64,000 nucleotides of DNA from Variovorax sp. E3 (lineage in GTDB: Bacteria; Pseudomonadota; Gammaproteobacteria; Burkholderiales; Burkholderiaceae_C). Shown here piece after piece: positions 52,413 to 60,619 of this stretch (the first letter of the stretch is position 1; each line of letters opens with the position of its first letter). The translations under genes were made by a program, and so were the position numbers. The notes beneath the pieces were generated by a model. The model was not told where the DNA came from. It did no database searches and saw only the letters and a list, made by a program, of their open reading frames with translations. Location: contig NZ_MOWM01000001.1 of the NCBI RefSeq assembly GCF_016082275.1, positions 1 to 64,000 on the forward strand, written 5' to 3'.

Positions 52413-53384
52413 TCAGCGCGGCTCGATGGCGACCCAGTAGCGCGTCATCGTCGAGATGCGCACCGGCAAGGTTTTCTGCAGCAGTTGCAGGCTGGCGTCC
52501 GTGTCCTTGAGCGGGAACGCGCCCGAGACCCGCAGGCTCGCCACGCCGGGGTGGCAACGCAGCACGCCCGCGCGGTAGCGGCCGAGCTCCGCGGCAAACT
52601 CGTCCAGCCGCATGTCGCTTGCGACGAGCATGCCCTGCTCCCAGAGCGCGGCGGTCGGCGACGCCGTGTGCGGGGGCTCGATGGCCGTGGCGCTGAACAG
52701 CGCCTGCTCGCCCGGCCGCAGCACGAGTGACTGTTCGGCCTGCTCGGGCTGGATGCGCACCCCGCCTTCGAACAGCGTGACGCGCGTGCCTTCGTCCTGC
52801 GTGCCGACCGAGAAGCGCGTGCCGAGTGCGCGCACGGTGCCTTGCGCGGTCTGCACGATGAAGGGCCGCTCGACCGGCGAGGGATCGTCGTGCGACGTGG
52901 TGAGGAGGATTTCGCCGTGGCGCAGGCGCAAGCGGCGCTCGGTGCCGGTGAACGCCACATCGACCGCGCTGGACGTGTTGAGCACGAGCCGGGTGCCGTC
53001 GGCCAGCGTGATCGTCTTCTGTTCGCCGGCGGCGGTGCGCAGGTCGGCATTCCAGCCCGCGAGCCAGGTGCCGACGGCGGGGTCTCGCCACGCGAGCCAG
53101 GCGACCGGCGCGGCCAGGGCCGCGACGCCCAGCGCGCGCATCGCCTGGCGACGTCCCGGCTTGGCCAGCCGCTGCATGGTCTGGCGGCCGATGGCCTTGG
53201 GCACGATCTCGAAGGTGCCCATCACGGCCTCCGCGCGCTTCCAGGCTTCGGCGTGGGCGGTGCTGCGGGTGCGCCACTGCTCGAGCTGGCGCAGCGATTG
53301 CGCCGTCATCTCGCCCGACTGCAGCCGGACCATCCAGTCGGCCGCTTCCTCGAGCAGTTCGCCGGGCGCGACGGCGTTCGTCAT
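52413..53384 (-). CDS. fecR: FecR-type anti-sigma/sensor protein
   Basis: A 323-residue FecR-like regulator. The cytoplasmic DUF4880 part reads EEAADWMVRLQSGEMTAQSLRQLEQWR and is followed by a membrane segment (MRALGVAALAAPVAWLAWR). The periplasmic FecR domain has GEQKTITLADGTRLVLNTSSAVDVAF and ALGTRFSVGTQDEGTRVTLFEGGVRI. It would receive the signal from the receptor STN domain and release FecI. It lies 4 bases after fecI and about 106 bases before the receptor gene. Confidence 0.9.
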   Translation of the reverse strand: MTNAVAPGELLEEAADWMVRLQSGEMTAQSLRQLEQWRTRSTAHAEAWKRAEAVMGTFEIVPKAIGRQTMQRLAKPGRRQAMRALGVAALAAPVAWLAWRDPAVGTWLAGWNADLRTAAGEQKTITLADGTRLVLNTSSAVDVAFTGTERRLRLRHGEILLTTSHDDPSPVERPFIVQTAQGTVRALGTRFSVGTQDEGTRVTLFEGGVRIQPEQAEQSLVLRPGEQALFSATAIEPPHTASPTAALWEQGMLVASDMRLDEFAAELGRYRAGVLRCHPGVASLRVSGAFPLKDTDASLQLLQKTLPVRISTMTRYWVAIEPR

Positions 53385-53388
53385 CGGC

Positions 53389-53895
53389 TCATGCGGCCGC
53401 GAGGCAGGCCGCGAAAGCCCGGCGCATGTGGCGCTTCACGGTGATCAGCGAGGCATCGTGCTGCTTCGCGATCTCGGCGTAGGTCAGGCCGTCGAACTGG
53501 GCGAGGAAGAAGATGTCCCGGGTCTTCTCGGGCAGGTCGCGCAGCATGGCCTCGATGCGCTGCAGGGCCTGGAGGACCAGCAGGCAGGTTTCGGGCGAAG
53601 GCGCGACGTCGGCGGGCATGGCCGCCAGGCTGTCGAGATAGGCGCGCTCCACGTCCTGGCGGCGCCAGTGGTCGACGACCAGGCCCTTGGCGATGTGCGT
53701 CAGCAGTGCACGCGGCTCGCTTCGCAGCGCCGCGAGCTTCTGCCCGATCAGCACGCGGACGAAGGTGTCCTGCGCCAGGTCGGCCGCGTCGCAGCCGTTG
53801 CCCAGCTTCTTGCGCAACCACGTGTGCAGCCAGCCATGGTGATTGCTGTAGAGCGCATGAAGCTCCGCGGAAAAAGAAGGTTCGGCAACAGACAC
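53389..53895 (-). CDS. fecI: FecI-type ECF sigma factor
   Basis: An iron-starvation ECF sigma factor of about 168 residues. Region 2 is YSNHHGWLHTWLRKKLGNGCDAADLAQDTFVRVL; region 4 is FLAQFDGLTYAEIAKQHDASLITVKRHMRRAFAACL. GTG at 53893-53895 is preferred as start, since an upstream ATG (53949) would place the Fur box inside the coding sequence and add residues unlike the family. It should direct transcription of the receptor gene when FecR is triggered. The promoter region overlaps a Fur box. Confidence 0.88.
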   Translation of the reverse strand: MSVAEPSFSAELHALYSNHHGWLHTWLRKKLGNGCDAADLAQDTFVRVLIGQKLAALRSEPRALLTHIAKGLVVDHWRRQDVERAYLDSLAAMPADVAPSPETCLLVLQALQRIEAMLRDLPEKTRDIFFLAQFDGLTYAEIAKQHDASLITVKRHMRRAFAACLAAA

Positions 53896-53934
53896 GAAGG
53901 GGTTCCGGGACGGGGGCGAAAGCGAGAAACGAAA

Positions 53935-53953
53935 GTAAACGATTCTCATTTTA
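53935..53953 (-). promoter_or_regulatory. Fur box in front of fecI
   Basis: On the minus strand the sequence reads TAAAATGAGAATCGTTTAC, close to the Fur consensus core (AATGAGAATCATT). It lies 40-58 bases before the chosen fecI start, where it would repress the operon when iron is plentiful. Confidence 0.72.
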
Positions 53954-54080
53954 GCGGCCCATCCTTCGTTCGCGGCCAAGGTGTCGGCACAGCGCCACGC
54001 TCGGGCGGCGACCCTGCGCGCTCGTCCATGCCCCTTTGTTGCGTCGACTGATTCTTGCGATCTCAGGGTAAAACCCTACG

Positions 54081-54106
54081 CGCAAACGTTTGCGCAAACG
54101 TTTGCT
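54081..54106 (+). promoter_or_regulatory. Two overlapping LacI-family operators
   Basis: CGCAAACGTTTGCG at 54081-54094 is immediately followed by an overlapping second copy, CGCAAACGTTTGC at 54093-54105. Each is a perfect palindrome around GCAAACGTTTGC, and the two centres are 12 bases apart. Such A/T-flanked, CG-centred sites are bound by LacI-family repressors of sugar operons. No LacI gene is in this window, so the repressor is encoded elsewhere. The sites are 58-83 bases before fucU. Confidence 0.78.
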
Positions 54107-54163
54107 TGTTTGAAATAATCGCGCTCAACGACGACAAGACAAATCTTTCCAGGGAGGAAAAAC

Positions 54164-54619
54164 ATGCTGAAGTCCATCCATCCACTGCTCAACGCCGACG
54201 TGCTGTATGCCCTGCGCGCCATGGGCCATGGCGACGAACTGGTGCTGTGCGACGCCAATTTCCCAGCCGACTCGGTCGCGCGCCAGACCGTGCTGGGCCG
54301 GCTGCTGCGCATCGACGGCGTGGGCACCACCGAGGCGGCGCGCGCCATCCTCTCGGTGCTGCCGCTGGACAACGCGGTGGACGCCCCGGCGCAGCGCATG
54401 GAGATCATGGGCGCGCCCGGCGAGATTGCGCCGGTGCAGCAGGAGATGCAACGCGAGATCGACGCAGCCGAAGGCCGCTCGCGCCCGCTGGGCTCCATCG
54501 AACGCTTTGCCTTCTACGAGGCCGCGCGCCGCGCCTACTGCGTGATCGCCACCGGCGAGCGCCGTTTCTACGGCTGCTTCATCTTCAAAAAAGGCGTGCT
54601 CGCGCCCGCCAAGGCCTGA
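54164..54619 (+). CDS. fucU: FucU/RbsD-family sugar mutarotase
   Basis: A 151-residue member of the RbsD/FucU family, which interconvert the anomers of free sugars (fucose and others for FucU, ribose for RbsD). It matches FucU better: LKSIHPLLNADVLYALRAMGHGDELVLCDANFP with the catalytic His6 and Asp, and a C-terminal RFAFYEAARRAYCVIATGERRFYGCFIFKKGV. It has an AGGGAGG ribosome site and is the first gene of the sugar transport operon. The operon therefore likely imports a free monosaccharide such as L-fucose or a related sugar. Confidence 0.85.
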   Translation: MLKSIHPLLNADVLYALRAMGHGDELVLCDANFPADSVARQTVLGRLLRIDGVGTTEAARAILSVLPLDNAVDAPAQRMEIMGAPGEIAPVQQEMQREIDAAEGRSRPLGSIERFAFYEAARRAYCVIATGERRFYGCFIFKKGVLAPAKA

Positions 54620-54623
54620 TCCC

Positions 54624-54713
54624 ATGCCCGTCGTCTGCGCGCAGCAGCGCGGCGTAGCCGTGCTCGGCATCTTCGTGGCCGACCTCACGTTCGCCAAGGC
54701 CGTTGCAGCCTGA
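54624..54713 (+). pseudogene. Remnant of a PfkB-type sugar kinase
   Basis: A 29-codon frame starts 4 bases after the fucU stop. Its product contains VAVLGIFVADLTF, which is the usual N-terminal strand of PfkB/ribokinase-family sugar kinases (pattern VLGIFVADLxFR), and then ends AKAVAA before a TGA. The position, directly after the mutarotase gene, is where such a kinase gene would be expected in the operon. I read it as a kinase gene reduced to its first residues by internal deletion. It could also be a collapsed stretch in the assembly or a chance small ORF. Confidence 0.45.
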
Positions 54714-54750
54714 CGCCCACCCCACAAGAAACAAGTCGAAGGACAGCACC

Positions 54751-55770
54751 ATGAAACTCAAGCTTTCAGACCCCGAACTCAACTTCCTGGTCGGCATCAA
54801 CATCGTGATCCTCGTGGTCGCGACGGTGCTCTCCAGGGGCGACTTTCTCGACGTCTACAACTTCCAGTCGATGGGCGGCCAACTGCCCGAACTGGGCCTG
54901 CTGGCCATGGGCGTGGCGCTGTCGATGATCTCGGGCAACGGCGGCATCGACCTGTCGGGCGTGGCCCTGGCCAACCTGGCCGGGGTGGTGGCCGCCACGC
55001 TCGCGCCGCAACTGGCGTCGCCCGATGCGGCCCCCCTGCTCTACACCGGCTGGTTCGCGGTCATCGCGCTGGCCACGGGACTTGCCGGCGGGCTGCTCAA
55101 CGGCGTGCTCATCGCGCGCGCCGGCCTCACGCCCATTCTCTGCACGCTGGGCACGCAACTGCTCTACACCGGCTTCGCCGTGGTGCTCACGGGCGGCACC
55201 AGCCTGCGCGTGGGCGATGCCGAAGCACTCGCGGCCATCGGCAACGAGACGGTGCTGGGCGTGCCGATTCCGTTCGTGATCTTCGCGGCGATGCTGCTGG
55301 GCACCGGCTGGCTGCTGAAGCAGAGCCCCTTCGGCATCCGCCTGTTCCTGCTCGGCACCAACGCCAAGGCCGCGCGCTACGCGGGCATCTCGCAGGCCCG
55401 CATGCTGGTCGCGACCTACGCGCTGTGCGGCGTGCTGGCCGCCACGGCCGGCGTGATCATCGCGGCCCGCACGGCCAGCGTGAAGTCGGACTACGGCACC
55501 TCCTACCTGCTGATCGCCATCCTCATCACCGTGATGGCCGGCGTGCGGCCGCAAGGCGGCTACGGGCGCATGGTGTGCCTGTTCTTCTCGGCCGTGGCGC
55601 TGCAACTGCTGTCGAGCACCTTCAACCTGCTGGGCATTTCCAACTTCTTCCGCGATTGCGCCTGGGGCCTGCTGTTGCTGTTCTTCCTGGCATTCGCCCG
55701 CTTCAGCCTGCGCGATCTGCGCGCCTTTCTTTCCGCTTCGCACAACGCGGGCGCGCCGTCCCGCAAATGA
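54751..55770 (+). CDS. Sugar ABC transporter permease (RbsC-like), first
   Basis: A 339-residue inner-membrane permease of the RbsC/BPD_transp_2 type with about ten hydrophobic segments. Useful marks are the N-terminal NFLVGINIVILVVATVLS, ALSMISGNGGIDLSGVALANLAGVVAA, and the cytoplasmic loop LGTNAKAARYAGISQARMLVATYALCGVLAATAGVI. ATG at 54751 has GAAGGA before it. With the second permease at 58445 it would make a heterodimer, as in the Lsr and rhamnose systems. Confidence 0.88.
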   Translation: MKLKLSDPELNFLVGINIVILVVATVLSRGDFLDVYNFQSMGGQLPELGLLAMGVALSMISGNGGIDLSGVALANLAGVVAATLAPQLASPDAAPLLYTGWFAVIALATGLAGGLLNGVLIARAGLTPILCTLGTQLLYTGFAVVLTGGTSLRVGDAEALAAIGNETVLGVPIPFVIFAAMLLGTGWLLKQSPFGIRLFLLGTNAKAARYAGISQARMLVATYALCGVLAATAGVIIAARTASVKSDYGTSYLLIAILITVMAGVRPQGGYGRMVCLFFSAVALQLLSSTFNLLGISNFFRDCAWGLLLLFFLAFARFSLRDLRAFLSASHNAGAPSRK

Positions 55771-55837
55771 CCAAGCACCGCCGCGCCAGCGCCCTCCTGG
55801 CGCGTCGTCGACAACCCCGAGGGCAAGGAGACAACCA

Positions 55838-56842
55838 ATGCTGAAGAAGACAACAGGAATCGCCTGCGCCGCCGCACTGACCGCCGCGGCCTTCGCCCCG
55901 GCGCTGCATGCCCAGGGCAAGCCGCAGGACATCGTGACCGTGGTGAAGATCACCGGCATCAGCTGGTTCAACCGCATGGAAGCGGGCGTGAAGGAATTCG
56001 GCGCCAACACACCGGGCGTGGCCGCGCGCCAGATCGGCCCGGCCCAGGCCGACGCCGCGCAGCAGCAGCGCCTGGTCGAGGACCTGGTGGCCCGGAAGGT
56101 CGACGCGATCGCCCTCGTTCCCATCGACCCGCCCACGCTGGAGCCCGTGCTCAAGCGCGCCATGGCGCGCGGCATCAAGATCGTGACGCACGAAGCCGAC
56201 AACCAGAAGAGCACCATGGCCGACATCGAGGCCTTCGACAACACCGCCTACGGCGCGCGCCTCAACGAACGCCTGGCCGCCTGCATGGGCCAGCAGGGCA
56301 AATGGACCTCGCTGGTCGGTTCGCTGGGCAGCCAGTCGCACGTGCAATGGGCAGACGGCGGCGCCGAGAACGCCAAAAAGTACCCCAGGATGCAATTGGT
56401 CGACGCCAAGAACGAGTCGCTCAACGACGCCGAGAAGGCTTACGGCAAGGCCAAGGAAATGCTGCGCAAGCACCCCGACCTGAAGGGCTTCCAGGGTTCG
56501 TCGTCGCTCGACGTGCTGGGCATCGGCCGCGCGGTGGAAGAAGCCGGCCTGCAGGGCAAGATCTGCGTGTACGGCACGGGCCTGCCGAGCGAGGCGGCCA
56601 AGTTCCTGGAGTCGGGCGCGGTCGGCGGCATCGCCTTCTGGGACCCGAAGGACGCGGGCCTGGCCATGAACAAGGCGGCCAAGATGCTGCTGGACGGCAA
56701 GACCATCGCCGACGGCGCCGACCTGGGCGTGCCGGGCTACAACAAGGTCTCGGTCAGGAAGGGGCCGGGCGCGGGCGTCGTCGTCACGGGCCAGGCCTGG
56801 ATCGAGGTCGACAAGAAGAACTACAAGCAGTACGCGTTCTGA
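55838..56842 (+). CDS. Sugar ABC transporter substrate-binding protein (LsrB/RhaS-like)
   Basis: A 334-residue periplasmic-binding protein with signal peptide MLKKTTGIACAAALTAAAFAPALHA. Its body is of the peripla_BP_4 fold: TVVKITGISWFNRMEAGVKEF, the hinge IALVPIDPPTLEPVLKRAMARGIKIVTHEAD and GIAFWDPKDAGLAMNKAAKMLLDGK. The C-terminal part resembles LsrB and RhaS rather than RbsB. Ligand could be a deoxysugar or an autoinducer-2-like compound. The FucU gene in the operon favours a sugar. Confidence 0.86.
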   Translation: MLKKTTGIACAAALTAAAFAPALHAQGKPQDIVTVVKITGISWFNRMEAGVKEFGANTPGVAARQIGPAQADAAQQQRLVEDLVARKVDAIALVPIDPPTLEPVLKRAMARGIKIVTHEADNQKSTMADIEAFDNTAYGARLNERLAACMGQQGKWTSLVGSLGSQSHVQWADGGAENAKKYPRMQLVDAKNESLNDAEKAYGKAKEMLRKHPDLKGFQGSSSLDVLGIGRAVEEAGLQGKICVYGTGLPSEAAKFLESGAVGGIAFWDPKDAGLAMNKAAKMLLDGKTIADGADLGVPGYNKVSVRKGPGAGVVVTGQAWIEVDKKNYKQYAF

Positions 56843-56855
56843 GCCCGGGAATGCC

Positions 56856-58448
56856 ATGACCCTCACAGCGCCCCTCACGCAGGCCCCCGCCGGAACGCCG
56901 GCCGCAGGCCGCGTCTTTCTCGAGCTGCAGGATGTGCACAAGCGCTTCGCGGGCGTGCACGCGCTGCGCGGCATCGACCTCACGATCGAAGCCGGCGAGA
57001 TCTATCACCTGCTCGGCGAGAACGGCTGCGGCAAGAGCACGCTCATCAAGATCATCTCGGGCGCGCAGCCCCCGAGCCAGGGGCGCATCGTGATCGATGG
57101 CCGCCCGCACGCGTCGCTGTCGCCGCTGAAGGCGCTCACGCTCGGCATCGAGACGGTCTACCAGGACCTGTCGCTGCTGCCGAACATGAGCGTGGCCGAG
57201 AACGTCGCGCTCAGCGAGCAGCTGGTGCAAACCGGCGGCAAGCTGGCGCGGCATTTCGACCGCCAGGCGGTGGCCGCCACGGCCGTGCGGGCGCTGGAAA
57301 CGGTGAAGCTGCCGGCTGACGCGGCCTTTCTCGCGCGGCGCGTGGACGAACTCCCCATCGCCACGCGACAACTCATTGCCATTGCGCGCGCCGTGGCCAC
57401 GCGCGCGCGCATGGTCATCATGGACGAGCCCACCACCTCGCTCACGCAGAAGGAGGTCGACAACCTCGTGCACGTGGTCGAGGCGCTGCGCGCGCAGGGC
57501 GTGGCCGTGCTGTTCGTGAGCCACAAGCTCGACGAGTGCATCGCCATGGGCGGCCAGGCCATCGTGTTCCGTGACGGCAGCAAGGTGGCGCAGGGTCCGA
57601 TCAAGGACTTCACCAAGGTCCAGATCGGGCACTGGATGACCGGCAAGCAGCTCGACGGCGCGCGCTATCGCCTCAGGGAACGCGGCACGCAGGCGCTGCT
57701 GCACGTCGAAGGGCTGGGCCGCGGCGCGCAGTTCAGCGATGTGGACTTCACACTGCACAAGGGCGAGATCCTGGGCATCACCGGGCTGCTCGACTCGGGT
57801 CGCAACGAACTGGCGCTGGCCCTGGCCGGCGTGCAGGCCGCGGACCACGGGCGCGTCGCGCTCGACGGCCGGCAGATCACGTTGAAGACGCCGACGGACG
57901 GCATTCGCCAGGGCATCGGCTACGTGCCCGAAGACCGCCTGAGCGAAGGCCTGTTCCTGGACAAGCCGATCCGCGACAACATCGTCACGGCCGTGCTCGA
58001 CCGCCTGCGCGGGCGCTTCGGCGCGCTCGACGCCGGGCAATGCCAGGCACTGGCCGAGCGCACCGTGAGCGACCTGCAGATCGCCACGCCCGACGTCGAC
58101 CGCCCCGTGCAGTCGCTCTCGGGCGGCAACCAGCAGCGCGTGCTGATCGGCCGCTGGCTCGCCATCGGCCCGCGCGTGCTCATCCTGCACGGCCCCACCG
58201 TGGGCGTGGACGTGGGCTCGAAGGACACCATCTACCGCATCGTGCAGCGGCTGGCCGAACAGGGCCTCAGCGTCATCCTGGTGAGCGACGACCTGCAGGA
58301 GCTGCTGCAGAACTGCGACCGCATCCTGCTGATGCGCAAGGGCCGCATCGCCCACGACTTCGACGCGCAAGGCCTGGCCGAGAGCGAGCTCTACCGCGCC
58401 TTGATCTCCGACACACCCACGCCCACCGAGGCCCAGGCCCTCTCATGA
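56856..58448 (+). CDS. Sugar ABC transporter, double ATP-binding subunit (RbsA/MglA type)
   Basis: A 530-residue fused tandem ATPase. The first domain has Walker A LLGENGCGKSTLIKIISG at about 53-69, degenerate signature LPIATRQLIAIARAV and Walker B MVIMDEPTTSLTQKEV. The second has the typical altered P-loop ITGLLDSGRNELALALAG and an intact signature LSGGNQQRVLIGRWL, with LILHGPTVGVDVGSKDTI replacing the normal Walker B Asp-Glu-Pro. Thus, as is normal in this family, one of the two sites is probably the main catalytic one. Its stop overlaps the next permease start (ATGA). Confidence 0.9.
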   Translation: MTLTAPLTQAPAGTPAAGRVFLELQDVHKRFAGVHALRGIDLTIEAGEIYHLLGENGCGKSTLIKIISGAQPPSQGRIVIDGRPHASLSPLKALTLGIETVYQDLSLLPNMSVAENVALSEQLVQTGGKLARHFDRQAVAATAVRALETVKLPADAAFLARRVDELPIATRQLIAIARAVATRARMVIMDEPTTSLTQKEVDNLVHVVEALRAQGVAVLFVSHKLDECIAMGGQAIVFRDGSKVAQGPIKDFTKVQIGHWMTGKQLDGARYRLRERGTQALLHVEGLGRGAQFSDVDFTLHKGEILGITGLLDSGRNELALALAGVQAADHGRVALDGRQITLKTPTDGIRQGIGYVPEDRLSEGLFLDKPIRDNIVTAVLDRLRGRFGALDAGQCQALAERTVSDLQIATPDVDRPVQSLSGGNQQRVLIGRWLAIGPRVLILHGPTVGVDVGSKDTIYRIVQRLAEQGLSVILVSDDLQELLQNCDRILLMRKGRIAHDFDAQGLAESELYRALISDTPTPTEAQALS

Positions 58449-59476
58449 ACGTCTCCACCCTTCAAGCGCGCCCGGCCGCGGCGCCCACCCTGCCCCGCGC
58501 TTCCCTGCGCGAGTGGCTCGCGCAGCGCCCTTCGGCCTTCACGCTGGCACTGATCGTGCTGGTGTGCCTGGCGGTCGGCGCCATCAACCCGAGCTTCTTC
58601 CAGTTGCCGGTGCTGTTCGACATCGTGCGCGCCTGCACCGTGCTCGGCCTGTTCGCGCTGGGCGTGCTGATCGTGCTGGCCGCCGGCGGCATCGACGTGT
58701 CGTTCGCGGCCATTGCCGCGCTCACGATGTACAGCATCACCAAGCTGGTTCTGAACTACTTCCCGGACGCCCACATCGCCGTGCTGCTGGTGGCCGGCGC
58801 GGCCAGCGGCGCGGTGCTGGGCGTGCTCAACGGACTGCTCGTGCATTGGCTGAAGGCGCCCTCGCTCATCGTGACCATCGGAACGCAGTACCTGTACCGC
58901 GGCATCCTGCTGACCTTCGTGGGCACGGTGTTCTTCATGAACGTGCCCGCGCCGATGGACGCCTTCGGCAAGCTCGCGCTCTGGCGCTTCGACACGCCGC
59001 AGGGCCTGCACGTGGTGCTGCCCGCCACCGTGCTGGTGCTGGCCGGCGCGGCGGTGCTGACCTGGTGGCTGCTGAACCGCACGCTCATCGGCCGCGCGGT
59101 GTATGCCATTGGCGGCAGCCTCACGATCGCGGAACGGCTGGGCTACAACCTGCGCACCGTGCACGTCTTCGTGTTCGCCTATGCGGGCTTGCTGTCGGGG
59201 CTGGCGGGCATCGTGCATGTGTCGAGCACCCGGCTGGCGAACCCGTTCGACCTGGTGGGCAACGAGCTGGACGTGATCGCGGCCGTGATCCTGGGTGGCG
59301 CGCGCATCACCGGCGGCAGCGGCACCGTGGGCGGCACGCTGCTGGGCGTGGTGCTGGTCACGCTGATCAACAGCGTGCTCATTCTTGCGGGCGTGCCGAG
59401 CACCTGGCAGAAGGTGATCATCGGCGGCTTCATTCTGGTGGCGGGAACCTGCTTTGCCATGCGCAAGCGCGGCTGA
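58445..59476 (+). CDS. Sugar ABC transporter permease (RbsC-like), second
   Basis: A 343-residue permease of the same family as the one at 54751 but clearly different in sequence. It shows FFQLPVLFDIVRACTVLGLFALGVLIVLAAGGIDVSFAAIAALTMYSITKL, then AIGGSLTIAERLGYNLRTVHVFVFAYAGLLSGLAGIVHVSSTRLANPFDLVGNELDVIAAVILGGARITGGSGTVGGTLLGV, the conserved signature. It overlaps the ATPase gene by ATGA. Confidence 0.88.
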   Translation: MNVSTLQARPAAAPTLPRASLREWLAQRPSAFTLALIVLVCLAVGAINPSFFQLPVLFDIVRACTVLGLFALGVLIVLAAGGIDVSFAAIAALTMYSITKLVLNYFPDAHIAVLLVAGAASGAVLGVLNGLLVHWLKAPSLIVTIGTQYLYRGILLTFVGTVFFMNVPAPMDAFGKLALWRFDTPQGLHVVLPATVLVLAGAAVLTWWLLNRTLIGRAVYAIGGSLTIAERLGYNLRTVHVFVFAYAGLLSGLAGIVHVSSTRLANPFDLVGNELDVIAAVILGGARITGGSGTVGGTLLGVVLVTLINSVLILAGVPSTWQKVIIGGFILVAGTCFAMRKRG

Positions 59477-59485
59477 ACGACGACG

Positions 59486-60451
59486 ATGCTCCAGCAACAA
59501 CAGACAAGACCCCCGATCGCGATCGCAACTGCGCGCGGGGCCATGTACGAACACGACACGCTGCGCGCTCCCGAGCCGGGATCGGAGCTCGCGCCGCGCA
59601 GCCTGGTGCGCTGCACGACGCACGGCGCCCCCTCGCCGCAAGAGCGCTGGCACTACCACGACGACTACGAGCTTCATCTCATCGTGGCGACCCGCGGCAA
59701 GGCCTACATCGGCGACGACATCTCGAATTTCGGGCCGGGTTCTCTGGTCCTCATCGGACCGCAGGTGCCGCACAACTTCGTGTCCTTCGACCTGCCCGCG
59801 CAGGGCGTCGAGGTGCGCAGCCTCACCATCCAGTTCAAGGACGAAAGCCTGCGCAAGGCAACGGATCTGTTTCCCGAGCTCCACGACGCGATGCAGTTCC
59901 TGAACCGTGCGGGGCGCGGCATCGAATTTCTCGACGTCGGCGAGGACGTCCGGCGCCGCATTCATCGCGTCCGGGCCCTGTCGGGCCTGGCACGCTTCAC
60001 GGAGTTCGCCGCGCTTCTGAACGAACTGGCGAAATGGCCTTCGTGCCGGTCGCTCTCGTCGATCGAGAGCCGCGAGCAAGTCGAGCGCAGAACAACGCGC
60101 GACGCCGCCCAGCACCAGCAACGGATCGAGAAAGCGCTCGCGCACATCCATGAACACTGCGCGCTCGGCCTGTCCCTGGAAAGCGTGAGCACGCATGCCG
60201 GCATGACCCGCTCGGCCTTCTCGCGGTTCTTCAAGCTTGCCACCGGTCATACGTTCACCGAATTCGTGACGCGCGTGCGCATCACCGAGGCCTGCCGGCT
60301 GCTGCGCGAAGGCCGGCACGCCGTCTCCAGCATCTGCTACCTGGTCGGGTTCAACAACGTGTCGAACTTCAACCGCCACTTTCGACGGATCAAGGGCGTG
60401 ACGCCCAGCGAATTCCGCAACGACACAGCGTACCGCCGAACCGTGCAATGA
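59486..60451 (+). CDS. AraC-family regulator with cupin N-terminus
   Basis: A 321-residue AraC/XylS-family regulator. The N-terminal cupin sensor domain contains ERWHYHDDYELHLIVATRGKAYIGD and LVLIGPQVPHNFVS. The C-terminal pair of helix-turn-helix motifs is LSLESVSTHAGMTRSAFSRFFKLATGHTFTEFV and AVSSICYLVGFNNVSNFNRHFRRIKGVTPSEFR. It begins 9 bases after the second permease and is probably the last gene of the sugar operon. It likely senses the transported sugar, in addition to the LacI-type control suggested at the promoter. Confidence 0.88.
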   Translation: MLQQQQTRPPIAIATARGAMYEHDTLRAPEPGSELAPRSLVRCTTHGAPSPQERWHYHDDYELHLIVATRGKAYIGDDISNFGPGSLVLIGPQVPHNFVSFDLPAQGVEVRSLTIQFKDESLRKATDLFPELHDAMQFLNRAGRGIEFLDVGEDVRRRIHRVRALSGLARFTEFAALLNELAKWPSCRSLSSIESREQVERRTTRDAAQHQQRIEKALAHIHEHCALGLSLESVSTHAGMTRSAFSRFFKLATGHTFTEFVTRVRITEACRLLREGRHAVSSICYLVGFNNVSNFNRHFRRIKGVTPSEFRNDTAYRRTVQ

Positions 60452-60619
60452 GCGGCGGCGGTGGGGTCCGTCGCTAAGACGAAGAGATCGTCGGGGCTTC
60501 CTGCCGCCCGGAGTGTCACGAGACACGTTGCTTTGCAACAACAGCGCTCAGGGTCGCGGAGGCATTCGTCTAGCAGTACGATCCAAAGGTTTACTTTCAA
60601 GCCCGCAAAAGGAGCCTCG

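Noticed and set aside
53896-53979. Longer fecI starting at 53979 or 53949.
   Set aside because: It would put the Fur box inside the gene and add residues that do not resemble FecI proteins.
54081-54106. PurR box, because GCAAACGTTTGC matches the enterobacterial purine operator.
   Set aside because: The genes downstream are for sugar uptake, and LacI-family sugar repressors bind almost the same palindrome.
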